DNA of 8,063 nt. Origin: Treponema sp. Its GTDB lineage: Bacteria; Spirochaetota; Spirochaetia; Treponematales; Breznakiellaceae. Location of the stretch: positions 1 through 8,063 of the forward strand of contig JAIROE010000327.1 of assembly GCA_031257715.1 (NCBI GenBank). The letters are read 5' to 3'. Made by a program: the position numbers and the translations under genes. This document shows, piece by piece, positions 1 through 6,298 of this stretch (position 1 is the stretch's first letter; every line of letters starts with the position of its first letter). The notes beneath the pieces were generated by a model that was not told where the DNA came from, ran no database searches, and saw nothing but the letters and a program-made list of their open reading frames with translations.

Positions 1-1503
1 CCCGATCCTGTGCTGCAGCAGATAGAGATCCCCTCCGATTACACCAACACCGCAAGCGACGCGTTCAGGGCGGTCAGCCGTTACTGGGACCGGGTCCAGC
101 GGCCGGAACAGCTCATGACGGCTTTTATCAACGCCTTCCGGGTTCTGACCGATCCTGCGGAAACAGGCGCCGTGACGGTCTCCCTGCCGCAGGACGTTCA
201 GGGTGAGGCATACGATTACCCGGAGGAATTCCTGGCCAAACGGGTTCATCATCTGGAAAGGCGCATTCCTTCAAAGGGCCAGTTGGAAAGGGCGGCCGCG
301 ATGATACGGGCGGCAAAGAGACCCCTTGTTATCTGCGGCGGCGGAGTACGGTACTCGGATGCGGGAAGAGCCCTGGAAAAATTCTCCGCCGCTTTTCACG
401 TTCCCTTTGCCGAAACGCAGGGGGGAAAGGGGACTGTGCCTTGGGACAATCCCTATAATCTTTCGGGAATAGGCTCCACCGGTTCACTTGCGGCAAACCG
501 CGTCGCGAAAGAAGCGGATCTCATTATTGCCGCGGGAACGCGGCTCGGTGATTTTACCACCTGTTCAAAATGGCTCTTTCAAAACGAGGAGTGCCGTATT
601 CTTGGAATCAATGCCGCGTCCTTTGACGCGTACAAAATGAACGGGGAGCCTGTGACCGCCGACGCAAAATTAACGCTTGAAGCGTTAGTCCCGGAGCTCG
701 CGGGATACCGTTCGTCATGGGGGGGGCGGATTGAGGAAGTCCGAGGCGAATGGAAGACTGAGGTTGACGCCCTTTACCGCGAAGATGTTCCCCCGGGTCC
801 CGGCGGCTCCCTCCTTTCGCAGGTGAGGGTGCTGGGGGAACTCAACGAGAGACTGCTCCCCCGCGACGCGGTCGTTGTCTCGGGTTCAGGCTCCATACCC
901 AGCGACATGCAGCGCGTCTGGCGCGTGAGGACGCCGGGTTCCTATCACATGGAATACGCCTTTTCCTGCATGGGCTACGAAGTGGCCGCCGCACTGGGGG
1001 TCAAAATCGCCTCTCCCGAAAAAGAAGTTGTCGCAATAGTGGGTGACGGGGCCTATGCCATGCTCCACACCGAACTTTTGACGGCGGTTCAGGAAAAAAA
1101 GAAAATAATCGTCGTGGTTCTTGACAATTCAGGCTTTCATTGTATAGACAATCTCCAGCAGAGTCAGGGCATCGGCCATTTTGGCAATGAATGGAAAACG
1201 CGGGACGAACAAACGGGCCTCCTTGAGGGAAAGCCCGTGCCGGTTGATTATGCCAAAAACGGCGAAAGCTGGGGGGCGCTCGGGCTGCGCGCCCGTACCG
1301 TCGGGGAACTTGAAGCGGCTGTAAAGGAAGCTCTTGCCGCCCGCGGGCCTGTCGTCATTGACGTGAAGACCGCCGCGAAAACCATGACGCACAGCTATGA
1401 AAGCTGGTGGCGGGTCGGCACCGCGGAAGTGTCGGAAAATCCCGAAGTTGAAAAGGCGGCAAGGGAAATGGCCGCCGAAGCCGCAAAGGCAAGACGGTTT
1501 TAG
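1..1503 (+). CDS. iolD: 3D-(3,5/4)-trihydroxycyclohexane-1,2-dione acylhydrolase IolD, 5'-truncated by window edge
   Basis: ThDP-dependent enzyme of cytosolic inositol catabolism. It hydrolytically opens the ring of trihydroxycyclohexane-1,2-dione, the IolE product, to 5-deoxy-glucuronate. The frame is open from the first base (PDPVLQQIE...) and gives 500 residues plus a TAG stop. The family is about 640 residues long, so roughly the first 140 (part of the PYR domain with the catalytic Glu) lie outside the window; the Met about ten bases in is internal. Visible are the IolD-typical segment DAFRAVSRYWDRVQRPEQL, the central domain (ICGGGVRYSDAGRA), and the C-terminal ThDP/Mg motif beginning GDG at 1042-1050 and ending with Asn at 1126-1128 (VLDNSGFHCIDNLQQSQG). 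The chain ends in an Ala/Glu/Lys-rich tail. iolE follows after 11 nt, so the two are surely co-transcribed. The promoter is not visible. Assignment is secure from resemblance along the whole fragment. Confidence 0.95.
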   Translation, partial: PDPVLQQIEIPSDYTNTASDAFRAVSRYWDRVQRPEQLMTAFINAFRVLTDPAETGAVTVSLPQDVQGEAYDYPEEFLAKRVHHLERRIPSKGQLERAAAMIRAAKRPLVICGGGVRYSDAGRALEKFSAAFHVPFAETQGGKGTVPWDNPYNLSGIGSTGSLAANRVAKEADLIIAAGTRLGDFTTCSKWLFQNEECRILGINAASFDAYKMNGEPVTADAKLTLEALVPELAGYRSSWGGRIEEVRGEWKTEVDALYREDVPPGPGGSLLSQVRVLGELNERLLPRDAVVVSGSGSIPSDMQRVWRVRTPGSYHMEYAFSCMGYEVAAALGVKIASPEKEVVAIVGDGAYAMLHTELLTAVQEKKKIIVVVLDNSGFHCIDNLQQSQGIGHFGNEWKTRDEQTGLLEGKPVPVDYAKNGESWGALGLRARTVGELEAAVKEALAARGPVVIDVKTAAKTMTHSYESWWRVGTAEVSENPEVEKAAREMAAEAAKARRF

Positions 1504-1508
1504 GGAGG
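1503..1508 (+). promoter_or_regulatory. ribosome-binding site of iolE
   Basis: GGGAGG lies 6 nt before the iolE ATG and begins within the iolD stop codon. It fixes the iolE start at 1515 and shows that iolE is translated from its own strong site within a polycistronic message. Confidence 0.75.
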
Positions 1509-1514
1509 CTGAAC

Positions 1515-2423
1515 ATGGCGAAAGGGAAAACGGGGAAAGGCGGAAACATCAGGCTTGCCATTGCCCCCATAGGCTGGACCAATGACGACCTTCCCGGGCT
1601 GGGAGGGGAAATCCCCTTTGAGCAGTGCGTCAGCGAGATGGCGCTGGCAGGTTTTGAGGGAAGCGAGGTGGGAAACAAATATCCCAAAGATCCGAAGATC
1701 CTTGGCAGGGCGCTGGCCCTGCGGGGACTTTCGATCTGCAACGCGTGGTTCAGTTCTTTTTTAACCGTAAAGCCCTACAGGGAAGTGGAGGCGGCGTTTA
1801 TCAAACACCGGGACTTTCTGTCCGCTATGGGAGCCGGAATCATCGGCGTTTCGGAGCAGGGCCGTTCAGTTCAGGGAGAGGACAAACCCGTTCTTGACGC
1901 CAAACCCGTCTTCACCGCCGGGGAATGGGAAAAACTCTGCACAGGCCTTGACAGGCTGGGAAAGAAGGCCGCCGAAAAAGGGATGAAACTTGTGTACCAC
2001 CATCACATGGGGACGGGGGTTCAGACCGCTTCCGAAATAGAAAGGCTCATGACAAATACCGCCCCCGAATATGTCGGCCTCCTTTACGATACGGGGCATC
2101 TCCTCTTTTCGGGGGAGAATCATCTTGATGTGCTTGATATGTGGATTGGCCGCATAGGACATGTTCACCTGAAAGATATGCGGGCGGCGGTTCACAGGAA
2201 GGCGGTGAAGGGAAAATGGTCCTTTCTCCGGGCGGTGAAGGAAGGCGTGTTTACTGTTCCCGGTGACGGGGTCCTTGACTTCACGCCGGTTTTCAGGGCG
2301 CTAAAAAAGGCGAAGTATTCAGGCTGGTGGGTAGTGGAAGCCGAACAGGATCCGGCAAAGGCAAATCCGCTTGAGTACGCCATCATGGCGCGGAACTATA
2401 TCAGGGAAAAAGCCGGTTTGTAA
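1515..2423 (+). CDS. iolE: myo-inosose-2 dehydratase IolE
   Basis: Dehydrates 2-keto-myo-inositol (scyllo-inosose) to 3D-(3,5/4)-trihydroxycyclohexane-1,2-dione, the substrate of IolD encoded just upstream. The 302 residues form a single TIM barrel of the xylose-isomerase-like/AP-endonuclease-2 superfamily, the normal length for IolE. Visible family motifs are IAPIGWTNDDLP (about 16-27), GFEGSEVG (46-53), VSEQ (112-115), YHHHMGTGVQT (161-171), LLYDTGH (189-195), HVHLKD (216-221), FTVPGDG (246-252) and VVEAEQDPAKANPLEYA (273-289). The acidic and His residues in the last blocks are the expected divalent-metal ligands. A short Lys/Gly-rich N-terminal extension (MAKGKTGKGG) precedes the conserved part, but the GGGAGG at 1503-1508 supports the start used. 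The next gene begins 15 nt downstream. Every expected motif is intact and the assignment is secure. Confidence 0.96.
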   Translation: MAKGKTGKGGNIRLAIAPIGWTNDDLPGLGGEIPFEQCVSEMALAGFEGSEVGNKYPKDPKILGRALALRGLSICNAWFSSFLTVKPYREVEAAFIKHRDFLSAMGAGIIGVSEQGRSVQGEDKPVLDAKPVFTAGEWEKLCTGLDRLGKKAAEKGMKLVYHHHMGTGVQTASEIERLMTNTAPEYVGLLYDTGHLLFSGENHLDVLDMWIGRIGHVHLKDMRAAVHRKAVKGKWSFLRAVKEGVFTVPGDGVLDFTPVFRALKKAKYSGWWVVEAEQDPAKANPLEYAIMARNYIREKAGL

Positions 2424-2424
2424 T

Positions 2425-2431
2425 GAGGAGG
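2425..2431 (+). promoter_or_regulatory. ribosome-binding site of the transaldolase-family gene
   Basis: GAGGAGG lies 7 nt before the ATG at 2439 and directly follows the iolE stop codon. It is a near-ideal Shine-Dalgarno match and supports both the chosen start and strong translation. Confidence 0.75.
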
Positions 2432-2438
2432 TTTTAGC

Positions 2439-3530
2439 ATGAGCGGTGCGGGAAAAGGTCCCCTCCATGAGATGACGGTAACAGGCCCCACGGAATTCTG
2501 GAACGATTCATGTTCACAGGCGGAATTGTCGTCGGCAATTGAATACGGCGCGACAGGCGGGACAAGTAATCCCACGATAGCGGGGCAGGTGTTAAAAAAG
2601 GAATTTGAAACATGGAAGCCGAAAATAGCCGAATTTATCGGGCGGAATCCCGCCGCGGCGGAGGATGATATCGCGTGGAAAATCATGGAAGAGATCACCG
2701 TGAACGCGGCAAAACTGCTGAGGCCCATTTATGACAAAAACGGGGGACGCAACGGACGGCTTTCAATTCAGACCAATACCAAATTCTACCGCGACGCGAA
2801 GGCGCTTGCCGGGCAGGCCCTCCATTTCAATACCCTTTACCCCAACAACAACATCAAGATCCCCGCCACCAAAGCCGGAATCGAGGCCGCTGAGGAACTC
2901 TCGTATCAGGGTGTGAGTATAAATGCGACGGTGTCTTTTACCGTTCCCCAAGCTGTTGCCGTCGCCGAGGCGGTGGAACGGGGAATGGACAGGCGCAAAA
3001 AGGCAGGAAAGGATGTTTCGTCCATGAGCCCGGTCTGCACGATTATGGTCGGGCGTCTTGACGACTGGCTTAAGGTCATCGCCGCCAAAAAGGGAATCAT
3101 TACCGATCCGGGATACCTTGAATGGGCGGGGGTTGCCGCGGCAAAGAAAGCCTACAGGATCTACAGGGAACGGGGATACAGGACACGGATCCTCAATGCC
3201 GCGTACCGTAATCATTTTCACTGGTCGGAATTTATAGGCGGTGAGTTGTCCATGACGATTCCCTACGAGTGGCAGAAGAAATTTAACGCTTCCGATGTTG
3301 AAGTGAAGAACCGCATTGATAATCCCGTTGATCCTGAAATTGTCACGGAGCTTGAAAGAAAATTCCCCGATTTCCGCCGCGCCCTGGACGAGAAGGGAAT
3401 GAAGCCTGAAGAATTTGACTGCTTCGGCGCGACACGGAGGACCCTGCTTGCCTTTCTGGAAAGCTACGGGGATCTTGTGTCGGTGATAAGGGGCATCATG
3501 ATAACGAACCCCGATATCGGGGGCGAATGA
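2439..3530 (+). CDS. transaldolase-family protein, class I aldolase fold, in the inositol operon
   Basis: Cytosolic protein of 363 residues with transaldolase landmarks. FWNDSCSQAEL carries the candidate catalytic Asp23, and GGTSNPTI (40-47) is the family signature. RLSIQTNTKFYRDAKALAGQAL (about 108-128) matches the beta strand usually reading vSvEV.P. NNIKIPATKAGIEAAEEL (137-154) holds the Schiff-base Lys140 (codon 2856-2858). GVSINATVSFTVPQAVAVAEA follows at 158-178. A C-terminal region (about 240-355) with FDCFGATRRTLLAFLESYGD ends the chain. Length is in the range of classical transaldolases rather than the short (about 220 aa) FSA/TalC type. It lies between iolE and iolA with a 15-nt upstream gap, so it is part of the operon. 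The exact substrate is not proven. From context I infer that it splits, or transfers dihydroxyacetone from, the inositol-derived 2-deoxy-5-keto-gluconate (or its 6-phosphate), releasing malonate semialdehyde for IolA. A housekeeping pentose-phosphate transaldolase placed here by chance is the alternative. Confidence 0.85.
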   Translation: MSGAGKGPLHEMTVTGPTEFWNDSCSQAELSSAIEYGATGGTSNPTIAGQVLKKEFETWKPKIAEFIGRNPAAAEDDIAWKIMEEITVNAAKLLRPIYDKNGGRNGRLSIQTNTKFYRDAKALAGQALHFNTLYPNNNIKIPATKAGIEAAEELSYQGVSINATVSFTVPQAVAVAEAVERGMDRRKKAGKDVSSMSPVCTIMVGRLDDWLKVIAAKKGIITDPGYLEWAGVAAAKKAYRIYRERGYRTRILNAAYRNHFHWSEFIGGELSMTIPYEWQKKFNASDVEVKNRIDNPVDPEIVTELERKFPDFRRALDEKGMKPEEFDCFGATRRTLLAFLESYGDLVSVIRGIMITNPDIGGE

Positions 3531-3572
3531 GCCTCTGCGGAGTATTAAACCAGACTCCCGAATAAACCGGGA

Positions 3573-3577
3573 AGGAG
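3573..3577 (+). promoter_or_regulatory. ribosome-binding site deciding the iolA start
   Basis: AGGAG is followed by two adjacent in-frame ATG codons at 3581 and 3584. Spacing is 3 nt to the first and 6 nt to the second, so 3584 is the better-placed start. A 5-bp hairpin (TCCCG/CGGGA, 3556-3572) sits just upstream but is too short to be called a terminator. Confidence 0.55.
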
Positions 3578-3583
3578 AAGATG

Positions 3584-5095
3584 ATGAGCGAACCCTTAAT
3601 AATAAGGCCCTTTATCAGCGGACAGTTTGTGGAATCAAAGACGCGGAAATACACGGACGCCTGTGATCCCAGCACCGGCAATGTAATAGCCAAAGTTCCC
3701 TGCTGTACGAAGGAAGAAGTAGAAAACGCAATCGCCGCGGCAAAGGCAGCCTTTCCGTCCTGGAGCGCCACGCCCGTCCTGAGGCGCGTACAGGTGCTCT
3801 ACAACCTGCGCGATCTTCTTGTGCGGCACATGGACGAACTTACCCGCCTTGTCGCCCTCGAAAACGGAAAGGCCTGGGAGGAAGCGGAAGGGGATGTCCT
3901 TAAGGCAAAGGAAGGCACCGAACAGGCGATATCCGCGCCTTCGCTCATGATGGGAGAGAGCCTTGTCGACGCCTCGACCGGTTTTGATTCGGTCCTGTAC
4001 CGTGAGCCGCTGGGTGTTTTTGCCGGCATTGTTCCCTTTAATTTTCCCGCGATGATCCCCATGGGCTGGATGACGCCCCTGTGCATAGCCTGCGGGAATA
4101 CGATAGTGATTAAAGCGGCCACTTTTACCCCGCAGTCGTGCCTGCGCATCGCGGAATTGTACAGGGAGGCGGGACTTCCCGATGGGGTTGTCAACGTCGT
4201 AACCTGCTCCCGGAATGAGGCGGAACTGTTTTTGGAGCATCCCGATATAAAGGGCGTGAGCTTTGTCGGTTCGACACAGGTAGGGCTTCATGTGTACCAG
4301 ACCGCCGCCAAAAACGGCAAGCGCGTTCAGGCCCTCTGCGAGGCCAAGAATCACGCGCTTGTTCTTGAGGATGCTCCCGTTGAAAGGACCGCCGCGGGCA
4401 TAGTCAACGCCGCCTTCGGCTGCGCCGGGGAGCGTTGCATGGCCCTGCCGGTTGTCGCCGTACAGGAGAGCATTGCCGACAGGCTTGTTGCGGCGATAGT
4501 TGAAAAGGCCAAAAACATAAAAGTTGGCCCCGCGTATGAAAAAACCACGGTAATGGGACCGGTGGTAAACGCGGCCCACAAAAAATTTGTGGAAGACTGG
4601 ATACAGACGGGAATTGACGAAGGCGCCAGGATCGTCCTTGACGGGCGGAACTTCAGGGTACCCGGTTATGAAAACGGCTTTTACATAGGTCCCACGATTC
4701 TCGATCACGTTACGGCCGGCATGACCTGCGGCGAAAAGGAAATATTCGGTCCTGTTCTCTGCGTGAAGCGGGTAAAGGATTTCGCGGAGGGCCTTGCGGT
4801 CATGAACGCCAATCCCTTCGCAAACGGTTCCGTCATCTTTACCCAAAGCGGTTATTATGCGCGGGAATTTGCCCGGCATACGGACGGCGGCATGGTGGGG
4901 ATCAACGTGGGAATACCCGTCCCTGTGGGCATGTTCCCCTTCTCGGGCCACAAGCGCTCCTTCTTCGGCGATCTGCACTGCCTGGGCAAGGACGGTTACC
5001 GTTTCTACACCGGGACAAAAGTCGTTACAACCCGCTGGTTTGATGACGGTGAAAAAAAGGCGGGAAAGGTAGGTACCTGGGACGGTACGATATAG
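3584..5095 (+). CDS. iolA: CoA-acylating (methyl)malonate-semialdehyde dehydrogenase, IolA/MmsA type
   Basis: NAD-dependent aldehyde dehydrogenase converting malonate semialdehyde to acetyl-CoA and CO2, the last step of inositol breakdown (or methylmalonate semialdehyde to propionyl-CoA). Start chosen at 3584 from the SD spacing; starting at 3581 adds one Met. It has 503 residues, slightly longer than the usual 485-500. Numbering from 3584: FNFP 152-155, VGST NAD-site motif 228-231, AAFGCAGERCMA 277-288 with catalytic Cys285 (codon 4436-4438) next to Arg284, and the MMSDH-type tail GMFPFSGHKRSFFGDLHCLGKDGYRFYTGTK. The usual ALDH general-base Glu is absent, as known for MMSDHs. Two positions look atypical: Lys107 where the family commonly has a substrate-carboxylate Arg, and Glu253 in LCEAKNH where Gly is usual (MGAKNH). 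It is the last gene of the operon, 53 nt after the transaldolase gene. Family assignment is secure; preference for the malonate over the methylmalonate semialdehyde is inferred from the neighbours. Confidence 0.93.
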   Translation: MSEPLIIRPFISGQFVESKTRKYTDACDPSTGNVIAKVPCCTKEEVENAIAAAKAAFPSWSATPVLRRVQVLYNLRDLLVRHMDELTRLVALENGKAWEEAEGDVLKAKEGTEQAISAPSLMMGESLVDASTGFDSVLYREPLGVFAGIVPFNFPAMIPMGWMTPLCIACGNTIVIKAATFTPQSCLRIAELYREAGLPDGVVNVVTCSRNEAELFLEHPDIKGVSFVGSTQVGLHVYQTAAKNGKRVQALCEAKNHALVLEDAPVERTAAGIVNAAFGCAGERCMALPVVAVQESIADRLVAAIVEKAKNIKVGPAYEKTTVMGPVVNAAHKKFVEDWIQTGIDEGARIVLDGRNFRVPGYENGFYIGPTILDHVTAGMTCGEKEIFGPVLCVKRVKDFAEGLAVMNANPFANGSVIFTQSGYYAREFARHTDGGMVGINVGIPVPVGMFPFSGHKRSFFGDLHCLGKDGYRFYTGTKVVTTRWFDDGEKKAGKVGTWDGTI

Positions 5096-5102
5096 CGTCG
5101 TC

Positions 5103-5136
5103 CGCGGGGCCGTTTGCCTTGCCGCGCCGCGTTTTT
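5103..5136 (+). terminator. possible rho-independent terminator after iolA
   Basis: A GC-rich segment can fold with CGCGG (5103-5107) pairing to CCGCG (5127-5131), plus an inner GGC/GCC. Five T residues (5132-5136) follow directly. The stem is interrupted by bulges, so strength is uncertain, but it lies 8 nt after the iolA stop, where the inositol operon would end. Confidence 0.4.
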
Positions 5137-5152
5137 CATGATAAGCTGAATC

Positions 5153-5689
5153 ATGGCGCGCATAGGGCACCTGCTGGCGGATCATGTTATAGATCCGCAA
5201 ACAGAAATACTTATAGTGGGAACTTTTAATCCCCGCACCCCGGAAAACAAGGCGGATTTTTTTTACGGCAGGCGGCAGAATCATCTGTGGAAGCTGCTGC
5301 CTCTGGCCTTCGGCTGCCCTTCCTTAAAAGGGAAAGGCAGGGAAGAAAAAATATCCTTCATGAAGGAACGCCGCGTTGATTTTGTCGATCTTGTTTCCGA
5401 GGTTGACGTTGAAGATCCCTCCGATTATGACGACCGCTATATTGACGGCAGGGTGGTCAAATGGAAAGATGTCATTGGCGAAATCAAAAAACTTCCCCGC
5501 CTTGGAAAGATCTGTTTTTCAAGAAAAACGCCGGGAGGAATTCCCAACATGATAAAGAAAGTCAACGAGATAAAAAAATACTGCGAAGAAAGAAACATTG
5601 CCTTTGGCCTGTTGGCAAGTCCCGCGCGGATTTACAGCGGAGAAAAACAGGCGGAATGGTCCGCGTTTTTTAACGGAGACCCGGCATGA
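5153..5689 (+). CDS. uracil-DNA glycosylase superfamily protein (hypoxanthine/uracil glycosylase-like)
   Basis: Predicted cytosolic DNA-repair protein of 178 residues, similar in layout to the UDG superfamily branch that includes deoxyinosine (HDG-like) glycosylases. ILIVGTFNPRTP (19-30) corresponds to motif 1, normally ILI(L/V)GSFP. FFYGRRQNHLWKLLP (36-50) matches the FYYxxxxNxFW block. LLASPARIYSGEKQAEW (153-169) matches the C-terminal SPA...K...W block that contacts DNA. No signal peptide or membrane segment is visible. An in-frame TGA at 5147-5149 excludes a longer form, so ATG 5153 is the first possible start, but no convincing Shine-Dalgarno precedes it. It overlaps the next gene by 4 nt (ATGA), implying translational coupling. 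The substrate (uracil, hypoxanthine or other) cannot be told from sequence, and it may be annotated elsewhere simply as hypothetical. Confidence 0.7.
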   Translation: MARIGHLLADHVIDPQTEILIVGTFNPRTPENKADFFYGRRQNHLWKLLPLAFGCPSLKGKGREEKISFMKERRVDFVDLVSEVDVEDPSDYDDRYIDGRVVKWKDVIGEIKKLPRLGKICFSRKTPGGIPNMIKKVNEIKKYCEERNIAFGLLASPARIYSGEKQAEWSAFFNGDPA

Positions 5690-6135
5690 AGAAACGCATT
5701 GTCGTCATAGACGGAATGGGCGGCGGCATAGGCGCCGGCCTCATCGAAAAAATAAAACCGGTCGCGGGCGGAGCGGAGATCATTGCCCTTGGCGCAAACG
5801 CCGTTGCCGCCGAACGCATGGTAAAGGCCGGGGCCGGCCGCGGCGCATCGGGCGAGAACGCCATCATGGTTTCCGTCGCGCAGGCCGATTTCATCCTCGG
5901 TCCCATAGGCATCGTCATAGGCAACAGTATGCTGGGGGAAATTACCCCTGCCGTTGCGGGGGCCATCCTCGCCGCTCCCGGCGAACGCATTCTTGTCCCC
6001 CTGCAGAACGAACATTTCATCCTTGCCGGCCTTGAGGCACAGCCCCTCTCACACGCCATTGAAAGAGCGGTGGAACTGCTCAGGGAAAGGCTTGCGGGAG
6101 ACAATTCCCCGCAAAATCATTCTCCGCATACTTGA
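5686..6135 (+). CDS. DUF3842 family protein, function unknown
   Basis: A 149-residue protein that matches what I know of the DUF3842 family. It starts with a glycine-rich nucleotide-binding-like loop, IVVIDGMGGGIGAGLIEKI (5-23). Then come IIALGANAVAAERMVKAGA (32-50), RGASGENAIM (52-61), and the conserved ILGPIGIVIGNSMLGEITP (70-88), with RILVPL (101-106) near the end. The beta-alpha-beta opening suggests a Rossmann-like fold, but no catalytic function is known to me for this family. The sequence is rich in Ala, Gly and Ile, with no obvious transmembrane helix. Its ATG overlaps the glycosylase stop by 4 nt, so the two are translationally coupled. The last residues (about 138-149, with Asn, Ser, His and Pro) are poorly conserved tail. 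larE lies 163 nt downstream, with a candidate promoter in between. Confidence 0.85.
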   Translation: MKKRIVVIDGMGGGIGAGLIEKIKPVAGGAEIIALGANAVAAERMVKAGAGRGASGENAIMVSVAQADFILGPIGIVIGNSMLGEITPAVAGAILAAPGERILVPLQNEHFILAGLEAQPLSHAIERAVELLRERLAGDNSPQNHSPHT

Positions 6136-6160
6136 CAAAAGCTTTTCCGCATGCTTGTAT
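6132..6160 (+). promoter_or_regulatory. candidate sigma-70 promoter for larE-larC
   Basis: A perfect -35 hexamer TTGACA (6132-6137), overlapping the DUF3842 stop, is followed after 17 nt by TTGTAT (6155-6160). TG one base before the hexamer (6152-6153) gives an extended -10 arrangement. The -10 itself matches consensus at only three of six positions, so this is a candidate, not a certainty. It would give lar genes their own transcript, starting near 6167. Confidence 0.4.
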
Positions 6161-6185
6161 GAAAGGGCCGCATGAAGCGGCTTTC
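6161..6185 (+). other. hairpin in the DUF3842-larE gap (weak terminator or leader structure)
   Basis: GAAAG-GG-CCGC (6161-6171) pairs with GCGGCTTTC (6177-6185) through nine base pairs with a 2-nt bulge and a 5-nt loop. The 3' side runs into CTTTCTTCCC, which is only a poor U tract. It could end the upstream message or be the first structure of the larE leader RNA. Confidence 0.35.
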
Positions 6186-6259
6186 TTCCCTGGGGATGAA
6201 CTCCATGTAATTTTTCTATCCGCGCCGTGCCCGAAAACCCGTTCACGCGGGGAAAATTC

Positions 6260-6295
6260 ACGGTAAGGCGCCGATTTACCGTTCCTCGGGAGGAA
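6260..6295 (+). promoter_or_regulatory. tandem dyads overlapping the larE ribosome-binding site
   Basis: ACGGTAA (6260-6266) and TTACCGT (6276-6282) form a perfect 7-bp inverted repeat with a 9-nt loop. Directly next, TTCCTC-GG-GAGGAA (6282-6295) is a second dyad containing the larE Shine-Dalgarno; as RNA it would pair UUCCU with AGGAA around a CGGG loop. These could regulate translation or be a protein-binding site. Function is inferred only from position. Confidence 0.35.
6289..6293 (+). promoter_or_regulatory. ribosome-binding site deciding the larE start
   Basis: GGAGG is placed 5 nt before an in-frame GTG at 6299. The upstream in-frame GTG at 6227 has no comparable site. Starting at 6299 yields the N-terminus expected of LarE, with about 24 residues before the PP-loop. 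Confidence 0.65.
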
Positions 6296-6298
6296 TAT

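Noticed and set aside
3556..3572. Hairpin between the transaldolase gene and iolA as a terminator
   Set aside because: The stem is only 5 bp with no T run, and it leads directly into the iolA ribosome-binding site.
5119..5145. Possible promoter (TTGCCG ... GATAAG) before the glycosylase gene
   Set aside because: The spacing is only about 15 nt, both boxes are weak, and the first overlaps the putative terminator stem. Not strong enough to list.
3635..5284. Long minus-strand open frame (549 codons) opposite iolA
   Set aside because: It mirrors the codon phase of a clear, fully conserved dehydrogenase gene, also runs across the terminator region and into the next gene, and its translation resembles no family I know. 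It is a by-product of GC-rich codon use.
5598..6035. Plus-strand Arg/His-rich frame across the glycosylase and DUF3842 genes
   Set aside because: It is a frame-shifted reading of two recognisable genes, with a biased low-complexity composition typical of shadow frames.
6227..6298. Upstream GTG start giving a 304-residue LarE
   Set aside because: There is no Shine-Dalgarno at a suitable distance, the added 24 residues are not LarE-like, and GTG 6299 has GGAGG 5 nt upstream and gives the usual family length.
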